Below, piece by piece: positions 55,050 through 63,656 of a stretch of 64,000 nucleotides of DNA; positions within the stretch are counted from its first letter, which is position 1; every line of letters begins with the position of its first letter. Under the pieces are notes generated by a model, which saw only the letters and a list, made by a program, of their open reading frames with translations, ran no database searches and was not told where the DNA came from. Made by a program: the position numbers and the translations under genes. The stretch comes from Microvirga zambiensis WSM3693 (GTDB taxonomy: Bacteria; Pseudomonadota; Alphaproteobacteria; Rhizobiales; Beijerinckiaceae), in the NCBI RefSeq assembly GCF_016735695.1, contig NZ_JAERQD010000016.1, positions 62,001 through 126,000 on the forward strand, written 5' to 3'.

Positions 55050-55061
55050 GATCGGGATCAA
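55048..55061. promoter_or_regulatory. Perfect FNR/FixK box
   Basis: TTGATCGGGATCAA, an exact TTGAT-N4-ATCAA site, 78 bp upstream of the 55140 start. This places it well for class II activation of the two-gene unit that ends in a cytochrome c. Confidence 0.78.
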
Positions 55062-55139
55062 GGTGCCGGAGTGAGTTCACCCTAAGCTTTGACACAATGG
55101 CATGCCCTTCTCGAGGCGCGCCGTGAACGGGAGGATTCA

Positions 55140-55544
55140 ATGCTCCATCGCATCACGCTTCATCTGGCCCGCAGCAAACAATTCCCCGAAGGCAGCCCAC
55201 GATACGGCTACGACATCACCGCGCCGCTCGATCGGCATGGGCATCTCGATCAGGAGGAATGGGGGGCGAAGCGGGATCTCTGCCGGGTGCGCCGGTTCTG
55301 GGCCGACGAAGGTGAGCGCCGGGGTGTGCTGGTTCATCGGCCGGGCGGCGCCGGCGGAGCGACCTGGATGATCGATTACAACCAGGGTCGGCCCGGCGAC
55401 GAGGAGGCGGGCTACCACCTGCATCAGCATCGTTTCGCCGAAGGAGAATACATCACCATCGAGGACGATGACGGCAAGCCTCACACGTTCCAAGTCGTCG
55501 CGGTGATCCCGGCGGAGGTCGGCAATCCAGGGGGGCAGCGATGA
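55140..55544 (+). CDS. Hypothetical protein, 134 residues
   Basis: Soluble, no signal peptide. It is mostly beta-rich with conserved-looking blocks (YDITAPLDRHGHLDQEEW, RFWADEGERRGVLVHRPGG, YHLHQHRFAEGEYITIEDDD). Family name not recognised. I used ATG at 55140 because GGAGG lies 6 nt upstream; the frame is open 17 codons before it. Its stop overlaps the cytochrome c start (ATGA), and a perfect FNR box lies upstream, so it is probably made under low oxygen together with that cytochrome. Confidence 0.7.
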   Translation: MLHRITLHLARSKQFPEGSPRYGYDITAPLDRHGHLDQEEWGAKRDLCRVRRFWADEGERRGVLVHRPGGAGGATWMIDYNQGRPGDEEAGYHLHQHRFAEGEYITIEDDDGKPHTFQVVAVIPAEVGNPGGQR

Positions 55545-55861
55545 TGAAGTCGCTCACGCTTTTCTGCCTTGCCGTCGCATGTGCCTCATCGGTCGCCATG
55601 GCCCAGTCGGGACGAGTGCAGCGCGGGCTCACCTTCGCGCAGACGAACTGCTCTCAATGCCACGCCATCGGCCGTGTCGGCGAGAGTCCCATTCCGGAAG
55701 CTCCCCCTTTCCGAACCTTGCACACGCGCTATCCCATCGAGGACTTGGCCGAGGCCTTTGCCGAAGGCATCACGACGGGTCACCCATCCATGCCGCAGTT
55801 CCAGCTCGATCCCGCCCAGATCAACGACCTGCTCGCCTACCTGAATTCCATTCAGGGCTAG
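55541..55861 (+). CDS. Small periplasmic cytochrome c
   Basis: 106 residues. Signal peptide (LTLFCLAVACASSVAMAQ), one heme site CSQCH (about 37-41) and a Met ligand candidate in HPSMPQFQL (about 84). Size and layout match class I small cytochromes c. ATG-ATG start, coupled to the preceding gene. It probably carries electrons in the periplasm; the partner is unknown. Expression is likely under the FNR box at 55048. Confidence 0.9.
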   Translation: MMKSLTLFCLAVACASSVAMAQSGRVQRGLTFAQTNCSQCHAIGRVGESPIPEAPPFRTLHTRYPIEDLAEAFAEGITTGHPSMPQFQLDPAQINDLLAYLNSIQG

Positions 55862-55872
55862 AGCCTCTCGGC

Positions 55873-56715
55873 TCAGTAGGACAGGAACAGGGGTACGGGC
55901 ATATCCTTCAGCAGGGACTGGGTCGTGCCGCCGAGGATCGTTTCGCGCAGGCGGGAATGGACATAGGCGCCCATTACGATCATGTCGGCACGTGTCAGGC
56001 GGGCATGATTACGCAGGGTTTCGGCCACATCTCCATTCATGGCGGGCAGCGCCAGGACGTTCACCGTGACGCCATGGCGGGTGAGATGCGGGGCGATCTC
56101 GGCGCCGGGCACCGTATGGGCCAGATCCTTCTCGCCGGTGACGCTGACCAGTTCGACCTGCGTGGCGCCCCGCAGAAGGGGCAGGGCGTCGTTGAGCGCA
56201 CGCGCCGCCTTGGCGCTGCCATCCCACGCCACGATGATCCGGTCGCCCGCGAAAACGTCCCGGCCCTGTGGCACGACAAGGAGAGGCCGGCCGCTGTCCA
56301 TGAGCACGGCCTCGATCAAACCCCGGTCGAGAGCCAATGCGATCCGTTCGGCATCCAGGACTGTCAGGTCGTGGGTGCGGGCGAGGGAAGTGAAGCTCCT
56401 GACGAGTGCCGGATAGGAAAGTTGCGGCGCCTGCGTGGTGCAGGCAATACCCGATGCCGCCGCCGCCCGTTGGGAGGAATCGGCGATTGCATGTGCAAGC
56501 TCATCCAGCCGACGGTTCTCGGCCGCCACGAGCCCTTCGGCAAAGGCGCTGACGAAGGCGTGGCTCAGGGTGAGCTTCAGGGAGGCTGCCTGGACGGTGA
56601 CATGGGCGTCGGCCTGGCGGGCAAGCGATAACCCGTAGGGTAGGGCGAAGGAGCGTTCCTCGGCATCTCCTTCCTCCGTGATCCCGATCAGAATGCTGCG
56701 AATGTTCTGGAGCAT
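55873..56715 (-). CDS. Universal stress protein with tandem Usp modules
   Basis: 280 residues, about twice a single Usp domain. The first module (about 5-145) is diverged. The second (about 155-278) has RIIVAWDGSAKAARAL and the ATP-type end MGAYVHSRLRETILGG. ATG at 56715 is preceded by AAGGA. It is the last gene of a minus-strand unit with the 93-residue protein and the alcohol dehydrogenase, all downstream of the FNR box at 58221. Confidence 0.9.
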   Translation of the reverse strand: MLQNIRSILIGITEEGDAEERSFALPYGLSLARQADAHVTVQAASLKLTLSHAFVSAFAEGLVAAENRRLDELAHAIADSSQRAAAASGIACTTQAPQLSYPALVRSFTSLARTHDLTVLDAERIALALDRGLIEAVLMDSGRPLLVVPQGRDVFAGDRIIVAWDGSAKAARALNDALPLLRGATQVELVSVTGEKDLAHTVPGAEIAPHLTRHGVTVNVLALPAMNGDVAETLRNHARLTRADMIVMGAYVHSRLRETILGGTTQSLLKDMPVPLFLSY

Positions 56716-56780
56716 GGAATCGTTCCTTTGAGCGTCTGGCCTGGTTTCGTGACACGCTGATGTCTGCTTTCCATCCTGCA

Positions 56781-57764
56781 TCAGGGCACCAGCACGGCTG
56801 CTCCCTGGAGCCGCCCCGATCGCAGGTCGTCGAAGGCTTCGTTGGCGGCTTCCAGCGGATAGCTCACCGTCCGTGTCCTGATCCCGGCCTTAGGAGCGAT
56901 CGCCAGGAAATCGAGGGCATCCTGACGGGTCAGGTTGGCGACGGAGACGAGTTGCCGCTCCTCCCAGAGAAGCCGATAGGGAAATTGCGGAATGTCGCTC
57001 ATGTGGATGCCGCCGCAGACAACGCGGCCGCCTTTTCGTACGGCCCGCAGGGCGACGGGCACGAGTTCGCCAACGGGCGCGAAGATGATCGCCGCATCGA
57101 GCCGCTCGGGAGGCTCCCGATCGGACCCGCCGGCCCAGGAGGCGCCGAGCGAGCGGGCGAAATCCTGAGCGGCGACATCGCCTGGGCGTGTAAAGGCAAA
57201 GACGCGTCGCTTCTGCCAGATGCAGACTTGGGTGATGATGTGGGCCGCTGCGCCGAAACCGAAGATGCCGATCCTCTCACCGGGGCCTGCCGCCACCAGC
57301 GAGCGCCATCCGATCAATCCGGCGCACAGGAGCGGAGCCAGAGCAACGGGATCGCCGTCATCCGGCAGGCTGAAACAATAGGCCGCGTCGGCGACCACAT
57401 GAGAGGCGAAGCCGCCGTCCCGGGTATAGCCGGTAAACGACGGCTCGTCGCACAGGTTCTCATGGCCGGAAATGCAATAGGAGCAATACCCGCAGGTATG
57501 GCCGAGCCAGGGGATGCCAACGCGCTCGCCCAACATGTGGTCGCTCACCCCGGAGCCGAGAGCCTCTACCCGCCCGACGATCTCATGGCCAGGGATGACG
57601 GGAAGCATTGGATCCGGCAGATCGCCATCGACCACATGGAGGTCCGTCCGGCAAACGGCGCAGGCTTCCACGACGACCCGGATCTCGCCCGCACCGGGCG
57701 AGGGCAGCGGGCGCTCCTCCATGGCCAGAGGCGTTCTCAACTTGCGCAGGACCATGGCTTTCAT
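56781..57764 (-). CDS. Zinc-dependent alcohol dehydrogenase
   Basis: 327 residues, medium-chain dehydrogenase. Catalytic zinc ligands: CAVCRTDLH and GHEIVGRVEALGSG. Structural zinc cysteines: CGYCSYCISGHENLC. The cofactor site is GIFGFGAAAHI (G-x-G-x-x-A) rather than a standard GxGxxG. It resembles AdhP-like and class of 'zinc-dependent ADH' proteins found in low-oxygen regulons of rhizobia. GAGG lies 7 nt before ATG 57764. NAD(P)-dependent alcohol/aldehyde interconversion is expected; the substrate is unknown. Confidence 0.93.
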   Translation of the reverse strand: MKAMVLRKLRTPLAMEERPLPSPGAGEIRVVVEACAVCRTDLHVVDGDLPDPMLPVIPGHEIVGRVEALGSGVSDHMLGERVGIPWLGHTCGYCSYCISGHENLCDEPSFTGYTRDGGFASHVVADAAYCFSLPDDGDPVALAPLLCAGLIGWRSLVAAGPGERIGIFGFGAAAHIITQVCIWQKRRVFAFTRPGDVAAQDFARSLGASWAGGSDREPPERLDAAIIFAPVGELVPVALRAVRKGGRVVCGGIHMSDIPQFPYRLLWEERQLVSVANLTRQDALDFLAIAPKAGIRTRTVSYPLEAANEAFDDLRSGRLQGAAVLVP

Positions 57765-57773
57765 GGCATCGCC

Positions 57774-58055
57774 TCAACGGAACGCAGCGTTTATCCGCGC
57801 CCTGAGCGCTTCGATCTCCCGGAGGTAGGGCGCGCGCCGTTTGCAATGGGTCTGCCAGAGATCGGCGATGAGCTGATCCTTGTCGGCATCATCCATCTCC
57901 CCACTCTCGATCACCAGCAAGTTGCTGCCATGGGCGACGTCGATGTCGGCCAGCGTTGCCAGAAGCGACTGAAGCCTTGGAAGGATGTCCGGCGCATAGA
58001 CCCGGCTGCCTATCGAACCGATCTGGATCTGTGAACGCTCATCATAAACGGTCAT
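57774..58055 (-). CDS. Hypothetical protein, 93 residues
   Basis: Small soluble helical protein (ILPRLQSLLATLADIDV, KDQLIADLWQTHCKRRAPYL) with no signal peptide or membrane span. Family not recognised. Its stop is 9 bp before the alcohol dehydrogenase start, so it leads that operon. The perfect FNR box at 58221 lies about 165 bp upstream. Confidence 0.65.
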   Translation of the reverse strand: MTVYDERSQIQIGSIGSRVYAPDILPRLQSLLATLADIDVAHGSNLLVIESGEMDDADKDQLIADLWQTHCKRRAPYLREIEALRARINAAFR

Positions 58056-58220
58056 GGAGCCCTCCGCCGTTGTGCCGGTTCGTGAAAAGCTCGATCGTCC
58101 CAGATCATAACCGAAGATCGAACAGGTTGCGGTCGGAAATTCGCGGCAGCCTGGCGTTGGACTGATGGGACATTCTCAACGAACCTGGACCAAGCGTGGA
58201 CGGGCGTTCCCGCTTCGGCA

Positions 58221-58234
58221 TTGATCCAAATCAA
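58221..58234. promoter_or_regulatory. Perfect FNR/FixK box in divergent region
   Basis: TTGATCCAAATCAA, an exact TTGAT-N4-ATCAA site, roughly midway between the minus-strand operon (start 58055) and the plus-strand exchanger gene (start 58385). It could drive either or both. Confidence 0.75.
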
Positions 58235-58384
58235 GGCGGTCGGATCAAAACGCTGTCCGAGGATAGGCCGCGGTATGGGTGACCCAAAACGTCAAGGGTT
58301 TGTCCCGGTCGATCAAGCACAGTTTATGAGCCGCACTAGGGTGGATGCTCGAGGGCCTCTTTCATGGAAACAGGGGGTGAGGCC

Positions 58385-59533
58385 ATGACCGGCAAGCCAT
58401 ATCCGAATCCACACCCGATGACAGTCGCACCTCTGCCCAGGTCATCGTGGCTCAGGCCTTCCTTGCTGTGGCTGCTGGTCCTTGCGCCCCTGGCCGCCAT
58501 GCTCGAGCGCGCAGGCACCATTCCGGCCGGCTTTATCTTCTTTTGTGCAGCCCTGGCCATCGTGCCGTTCGCAAAGCTCATCGTTCAGGGAACCGAACAG
58601 GTTGCAGCTCACACCGGCGCCACGATTGGAGGCCTGCTCAACGCCACCTTCGGCAACCTGCCGGAACTGATCATCGCCATGGCGGCCCTGCGGGCCGGTC
58701 TGCTGGAGATGGTGCGCGCCTCCATCGTCGGCGCGCTGCTAGCGAACCTGCTTGTGGCCCTCGGATTGTCTTTCTTTCTGGGCGGCCTGCGTCATCACAG
58801 TCAGGAGTACAATCCAAACGCCGTTCGCACCTATTCCTCGACGATGGTGTTGGCTTGGATCAGTCTGGCGCTCCCGAGCGCGTTCCATCGCGCCCTCGAG
58901 ACGGAACCTCATCTCGGTGTGCATGACACTCTGGACCTGGTGGTTGCGGTCATCCTGCTGGGGCTCTACGGGTTGTTCCTGCTCTACTCGCTGCGGACCC
59001 ACCCGGAGACTTTCTCCGAGCTGAACGCGCCTCCCTCGGATGAGGAGGCGGGCGGGCATCCCAGTCTCTCGAGGGGTATCTTGACCTTGCTGGTTGCATC
59101 GCTCGGCGCCGCGTGGATGAGCGAGCTCCTCGTCGGGGCCGCAGAGCAGGCGGGGCGCTCGCTGGGCATGTCGCAGATGTTCATGGGCGTGATCGTGCTA
59201 GCCCTCGTCGGCGGCGCGGCCGAGTCCGGATCGGCCATCGCCATGGGCCGGGCGAACCGTCCGGATCTCAGCATCGGCATCGCGCTGGGAAGCTGCGTCC
59301 AGATCGCTCTGTTTGTGGCGCCGATCCTGGTTCTGGTCGCGCCGGTCATGGGCCAGCCGCAGTTCGGACTCGTGTTCTCGCAGGCGGAGATGTGGATGCT
59401 GTTCGGAGCGGTGCTTCTGGGGGCGACGGTGACCACGACGGGCCACTCTACCTGGTTCAGAGGGGTGCAACTGCTCGCGCTCTACCTGATCATCGCGGCC
59501 ATACTCTATCTTGTCCCGGCGACCACGCCGTAG
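58385..59533 (+). CDS. Cax/ChaA-type cation:proton exchanger
   Basis: About 382 residues with ten to eleven membrane helices. The two CaCA repeats are visible: NATFGNLPELIIAMAALRAG (first, GN..E) and VGGAAESGSAIAMGRANR (second). An acidic loop (PPSDEEAGG) separates the halves. Such proteins move Ca2+ or other cations out in exchange for protons. Start: ATG 58385 with GGGGG 7 nt upstream, or ATG 58364 seven codons earlier. The K+-channel gene follows directly. Confidence 0.92.
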   Translation: MTGKPYPNPHPMTVAPLPRSSWLRPSLLWLLVLAPLAAMLERAGTIPAGFIFFCAALAIVPFAKLIVQGTEQVAAHTGATIGGLLNATFGNLPELIIAMAALRAGLLEMVRASIVGALLANLLVALGLSFFLGGLRHHSQEYNPNAVRTYSSTMVLAWISLALPSAFHRALETEPHLGVHDTLDLVVAVILLGLYGLFLLYSLRTHPETFSELNAPPSDEEAGGHPSLSRGILTLLVASLGAAWMSELLVGAAEQAGRSLGMSQMFMGVIVLALVGGAAESGSAIAMGRANRPDLSIGIALGSCVQIALFVAPILVLVAPVMGQPQFGLVFSQAEMWMLFGAVLLGATVTTTGHSTWFRGVQLLALYLIIAAILYLVPATTP

Positions 59534-59534
59534 A

Positions 59535-59978
59535 ATGCCGGCTATGATGCGGCAGCTTCTTCTCGGCGGGATGGTCAGCCTGGGCAATATCGCCATCCAT
59601 GCGGTCGTGATGGCCGCCGTCGTGGGCACTGCCCGCCATGCCTTGAAATGGGATCGCCGCCAGTCCCACATCTGGCTCGCCGCGGTCATGGTCGCGACCG
59701 TCGGGGTGTTGATGGTCGCGCATGTCGCTGAGGTGATGACGTGGTCGCTCGCGTATGCGGTGCTGGATGTGGTGCCTGCCGGGACGGATGTCGTGTACTT
59801 CGCCTTCGTCAACTACACGACGCTCGGCTATGGCGACGTCGTGCCGGTGGAAGGCTGGCGGCTGCTCGGTCCGATGGCCGCTATGAACGGCGTGCTGCTG
59901 TTCGGCTGGTCGACTGCGGTCATCTTCGAGGTGCTGAGGCAGGCCATGCGCCGCCGCGACCCGACGGGGGAGCCATGA
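59535..59978 (+). CDS. Two-helix potassium channel-like protein
   Basis: About 147 residues. The ion-channel pore domain has the selectivity filter TLGYGD (in NYTTLGYGDVVP) between two membrane helices, preceded by one or two further hydrophobic segments. No RCK or other regulatory domain is attached. The start is 2 bp after the exchanger stop; ATG 59535 or 59544. K+ selectivity is expected from the filter. Confidence 0.88.
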   Translation: MPAMMRQLLLGGMVSLGNIAIHAVVMAAVVGTARHALKWDRRQSHIWLAAVMVATVGVLMVAHVAEVMTWSLAYAVLDVVPAGTDVVYFAFVNYTTLGYGDVVPVEGWRLLGPMAAMNGVLLFGWSTAVIFEVLRQAMRRRDPTGEP

Positions 59979-60023
59979 GCGCCGGGCGGATGCGCAGATC
60001 CGGATAGGGATGAATGGGCCGCT

Positions 60024-61790
60024 TCAAGCCGTTCCGCGGTACCGCGACACCGCCGCGTCGATGGTTGGGAAGAACCGCGTCTCGCCAAACCGATCGAACA
60101 ATCCGAAGCGCCGCAGCTTGTCCTTCACGGGGTCTTTCAATTCGGCAAATCGCAGCTCGATGCCTTGCGCCTGCAGGGCATCGTCAAGCTCAGCCAAGGC
60201 ATCGGAGGCGGTGACATCGACGCTCGTGACCGGCGCCGCCGCGACGACCACGCAACGCACCGGCGTCGGCGATTCCGCCACTGCGGCGAGAATGCGCTCG
60301 CGGAACAGCTCCGCATTGGCGAAGAACAGGGGCGCATCCCAGCGGAACAGCACCAGGCCCGAGATCCGGTCGGCGTCCGGATAGCGCGTGATGTCGTGAT
60401 ATCCCTCGATCCCGTCGGGACGTCCCAGGATCGCGGAGTAGGGTCGCCACCCGTCCCACAGGAACTCGATGACGGCTATCACGATCGCCAAGCCGATTCC
60501 CGGAATGGCGCCGAACACCGCCACGCCGGCGAAGCAGGCCATCGACAGCCAGAACTCCCAGTGCTGGATGCGATAGATCCGCTTGAGATCGGCGATTTCG
60601 AACAGGCCGATGGCCGATGCGATGACGACCGCTGCCAGGGCGGAGGTAGGCAGATTCCGCAGAAGGTTGGGAGCCAAAAGCAGGAGCAGGGCTATGGCGA
60701 GAGCGCCGACGATGCCGGTCAGTTGCGTGCGGGCCCCCGCTGCCTCCGCTACCGGGGTGCGCGAGCTGCTGCTGCTGATCGGGAAACCTTGAAAAAATCC
60801 GGTCGCGAGATTGGCGGCTCCGAGCCCCACCATCTCCTGGTTGGGATCGACCGAGGTACGAGTTCGGGCCGCGTAGGCCCGCGAGAGCACGCTTGTATCG
60901 GCGAACGACACCATGGCGACGGCGCAGCCCCCGATCAACACGGGAACGATGTCGCTCACTCCGATCCACGGGATCGCGAAACCGGGCAGGCCCTGAGGAA
61001 GCGAGCCGAGGATCGCGACGTTGTGGCGCTCGGCGAGATCGAGCATGCCGACGATGATCGCGGCACCGACGACGGCGACCAGGATGCCGGGTACTCGCTT
61101 GCTCCCTCTCAGCAAAAGGATGACCGCGAGCGTACCCAAGCCAATCGCAAGCGCCACCCAATTCGTCCTGCCGGCCAGGATGGCCCCGCCGATGGCCCAA
61201 AGGTCCCGCAAGGGTCCCGTGCTCTCGACCGAAAAGCCGAAGAGCTTGGGGAGCTGGCTGATCAGGACGGTCAGGGCGATGCCGTTCATGTAGCCGTAGC
61301 GTATCGGCTTGGACAGAAGCTCGGTCACGAAGCCCAGGCGACCCAGCCCGGCCAGGATCAGGACCGTTCCCGATACAAGGGCCATCATGCCGCCCAGCAC
61401 GACGGCGCGTTGCGGATCCCCGCCTGACAACGGGAGCACGACGCCGAGGATGACGACGGCGAGAGCCGAATCCGGCCCCAGGACGAGAATGCGGCTCGGT
61501 CCGAACAGCGCGTAGACCAGTAGCGGAACGATCGTCGCGTAGAGACCGCAGATACCCGGCAGACCGGATGCCACGGCATAGGCGATTCCGACGGGGACAA
61601 GCATTGTCGCCAGCACCAGACCGGCCACGACGTCATGTCTCAGCCACGCGATCTCATACCTGAGGAGAGTGTTGAGGCCGGGCATCCAGCGCAGCCATTC
61701 GGTCTTTCCAACGCCAAGATCCGCGGGCCGCGCTGTCGAAGTCCGGATCGGACCGGCGGGAGGTGTTTGCATCGGGTTCGTTCCGGCCAT
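60024..61790 (-). CDS. SulP family anion transporter with STAS domain
   Basis: 588 residues. Membrane part (about 30-445) begins with LRHDVVAGLVLATMLVPVGI and LPGICGLYATIVPLLVYALF, typical SulP, with FFQGFPISSSSSRTPVAE around the transport core. The C-terminal STAS domain (about 470-585) ends in DPVKDKLRRFGLFDRFG. I used ATG 61790 (GGAG 7 nt upstream) and not the 71-codon-longer frame, which overlaps the CBS gene. It likely carries sulfate, bicarbonate or similar anions. Second gene of the CBS-BON/SulP operon. Confidence 0.94.
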   Translation of the reverse strand: MAGTNPMQTPPAGPIRTSTARPADLGVGKTEWLRWMPGLNTLLRYEIAWLRHDVVAGLVLATMLVPVGIAYAVASGLPGICGLYATIVPLLVYALFGPSRILVLGPDSALAVVILGVVLPLSGGDPQRAVVLGGMMALVSGTVLILAGLGRLGFVTELLSKPIRYGYMNGIALTVLISQLPKLFGFSVESTGPLRDLWAIGGAILAGRTNWVALAIGLGTLAVILLLRGSKRVPGILVAVVGAAIIVGMLDLAERHNVAILGSLPQGLPGFAIPWIGVSDIVPVLIGGCAVAMVSFADTSVLSRAYAARTRTSVDPNQEMVGLGAANLATGFFQGFPISSSSSRTPVAEAAGARTQLTGIVGALAIALLLLLAPNLLRNLPTSALAAVVIASAIGLFEIADLKRIYRIQHWEFWLSMACFAGVAVFGAIPGIGLAIVIAVIEFLWDGWRPYSAILGRPDGIEGYHDITRYPDADRISGLVLFRWDAPLFFANAELFRERILAAVAESPTPVRCVVVAAAPVTSVDVTASDALAELDDALQAQGIELRFAELKDPVKDKLRRFGLFDRFGETRFFPTIDAAVSRYRGTA

Positions 61791-61828
61791 GATCGCGCTC
61801 CGGATGCTCCCGTATTGGCTCTGTATCC

Positions 61829-62518
61829 TCACTCGCCGTAGGTGGTCTGGCGCCGTATCATCTGGTCCTCGACCCGGGTCACGCCGGGTACATTCTCCGC
61901 GGCGACATGAAACGCGCGACGCTCCTCGTCGCTGCGCACGAAGCCGAACAGGTGAACGACCCCGTTTTCCACGACGATGTTCTTGGTCATCATATGCGCC
62001 CAAGGCTGGGCTTTCAGTTCGGCGATGAGCCGTTCCCGTATGGTCCGGTCGTCAGCTTTCGCCGGTCTGGACACATCGGTGGCAGCCAGAGCCTGGAGCA
62101 GGTTGCCGCGAGAGACGATACCGACCAGGCGGTCATCCCGCATCACGGGCACACGCTTGATTCCGTGCTTTTCCATGAGATGGGCGATCTCCCCCAACGA
62201 GGCCGTTTCTGGCACGGTGACCACGCGGGAGGTCATGACCTCCTCGGCGGTTCGGGCGTGGGTTCTGGCGTAATCCCGCGCCAGTGCATCGTCACCGGTA
62301 AGCAGCCGCAGCCACCAGGAGCGGCGCTGCTCGCCGATGGCTCCAGCATGTCCGATGAGGTCGCCTTCGCTCACGATGCCGATCACCTTACCGCCTGCAT
62401 CCACGACCGGCACGCCGCTGATACGGTGGTCCTGCAGCAGGCGTGCCACCTCCGGAACCAGGGCTTCCGGCGAGACGGTGACGACGGTGGAGGTCATGAC
62501 ATCGGCTGCGGTCAGCAT
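61829..62518 (-). CDS. CBS-pair plus BON domain protein
   Basis: 229 residues. Two CBS motifs (VMTSTVVTVSPEALVPEVAR..., GIVSEGDLIG; VMTSRVVTVPETAS..., GIVSRGNLLQ) and a C-terminal BON domain (about 155-225: DRTIRERLIAELKAQPWAH, VHLFGFVRSDEERRA). CBS pairs bind adenine nucleotides and BON domains bind phospholipid or surfaces, so it may be an energy-state sensor for the SulP transporter 38 bp downstream. Common in low-oxygen/stress gene sets of rhizobia. Confidence 0.93.
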   Translation of the reverse strand: MLTAADVMTSTVVTVSPEALVPEVARLLQDHRISGVPVVDAGGKVIGIVSEGDLIGHAGAIGEQRRSWWLRLLTGDDALARDYARTHARTAEEVMTSRVVTVPETASLGEIAHLMEKHGIKRVPVMRDDRLVGIVSRGNLLQALAATDVSRPAKADDRTIRERLIAELKAQPWAHMMTKNIVVENGVVHLFGFVRSDEERRAFHVAAENVPGVTRVEDQMIRRQTTYGE

Positions 62519-62629
62519 GGCAAACTCCGGTGCGAAAAGATTTCAATGATCCGTTTCGGGAGCGTCGAAGCGCCGGACGCATATCGGCGCCCCCGATCCT
62601 GTCTCGAAGCCGTTCACCGAGTGCTTGCT

Positions 62630-62962
62630 CTATACCGCCGCCACGGGAGCAGGCTGCGGTTTGCCCTTTCTGCTCCTGGGTTTGGGCGACGGCGAATGCT
62701 TATCTCCGGGATCTCCGGATATGCGTTCCGCCCGCACTTTTCTTGTTACAGGTTTGGGGCTGCCGGCCTTGCTCTCAGGCTGGCGCATGCGCTCCAGCGT
62801 CTGCTCCAGACTCGTCAGGAAAGATTGTGCAAGGGCATCGCTTGGGGCGCCGTTGGCTACCAGCTTGCGAAGCGTGTTGGCGAGCTTCTCGCCGCGGCGC
62901 AGCGCCTTTGCGTGCAGCTCCAGAAGCTTCTTTCCGTTCTTTCGATCCGACTCTTGTTTCAT
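62630..62962 (-). CDS. Hypothetical basic protein, 110 residues
   Basis: N-terminal helical part (LLELHAKALRRGEKLANTL, SFLTSLEQTLERMRQ) followed by a Lys/Arg/Pro-rich tail (KPRSRKGKPQPAPVAAV). No membrane span. It might bind nucleic acid by its tail, but that is only inference. No strong ribosome site. It precedes the CBS gene on the same strand, 111 bp away. Confidence 0.5.
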   Translation of the reverse strand: MKQESDRKNGKKLLELHAKALRRGEKLANTLRKLVANGAPSDALAQSFLTSLEQTLERMRQPESKAGSPKPVTRKVRAERISGDPGDKHSPSPKPRSRKGKPQPAPVAAV

Positions 62963-63280
62963 GGGACACTACTCTTTTGCCGGCACAAGATACCGTGACG
63001 CTTAAGCATAGGCTCACGTCGTCGCGACGCTTGATCGAAGGAGACGACTCCTTGACAGTTTGAGCCAGGACCCTCGGGATTTCCGGCGCAGGCGCCATCC
63101 CTGACGATGCCTCGTCCGGTCCAGGGCCTGAGAATGTTCGTTTCTATCGGAGGCTCGGCAAGCTCAATATTTGATGGTGCAACCGCACGCCAATAAGTCG
63201 TAAAATCGGCAGGCTCCTCCCGGGAAACAATCCGGATCCTGCTGGGGGGCGTAATCAGAGGTCATTCGGGGAGGGTACCC
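62963..63280. other. Divergent intergenic region
   Basis: About 318 bp that must hold promoters in both directions. A short inverted repeat GGCGC-AG-GCGCC occurs at 63085-63096. No FNR box and no further gene seen. Confidence 0.4.
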
Positions 63281-63574
63281 ATGGATGCTCTTTGGTCGAA
63301 CACGACGCTTCAGGACTGGATTGCGCTGGGACTGATCGCCATGGTGCCGGTGCTGATGGTCGTCGCGGTTTTACTGATCAGAAGCGAGCTGAAGCGGTAT
63401 GCCCAAAGCGCCAAGGTCGAGCCTTCGCGATCAAGTGCGCCGCCATTGCATTTGAAGACAACCAGGGCCCAGCGCGAGCAATGGCGGATGGGAAAGCAGC
63501 GACATCCGCGGGCATTGGCGGACCTCGCCGACGACGTCGAGACGCTCCTGAAGCGGGTCGATACCGGCCGTTAG
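63281..63574 (+). CDS. Single-span membrane protein, 97 residues
   Basis: One membrane helix near the N-terminus (WIALGLIAMVPVLMVVAVLLI) and a basic cytoplasmic tail (TTRAQREQWRMGKQRHPRAL). GGGGAGGG precedes the ATG. Family not recognised. Monocistronic; a convergent MerR gene follows. Confidence 0.7.
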   Translation: MDALWSNTTLQDWIALGLIAMVPVLMVVAVLLIRSELKRYAQSAKVEPSRSSAPPLHLKTTRAQREQWRMGKQRHPRALADLADDVETLLKRVDTGR

Positions 63575-63656
63575 CGTTGCCGCGGTATCAGAAAAATCAT
63601 TAGGCGCAGCCCGACCCGAGGCATGATCGTCGATGCCATCGAGCACGCCGGACCAA

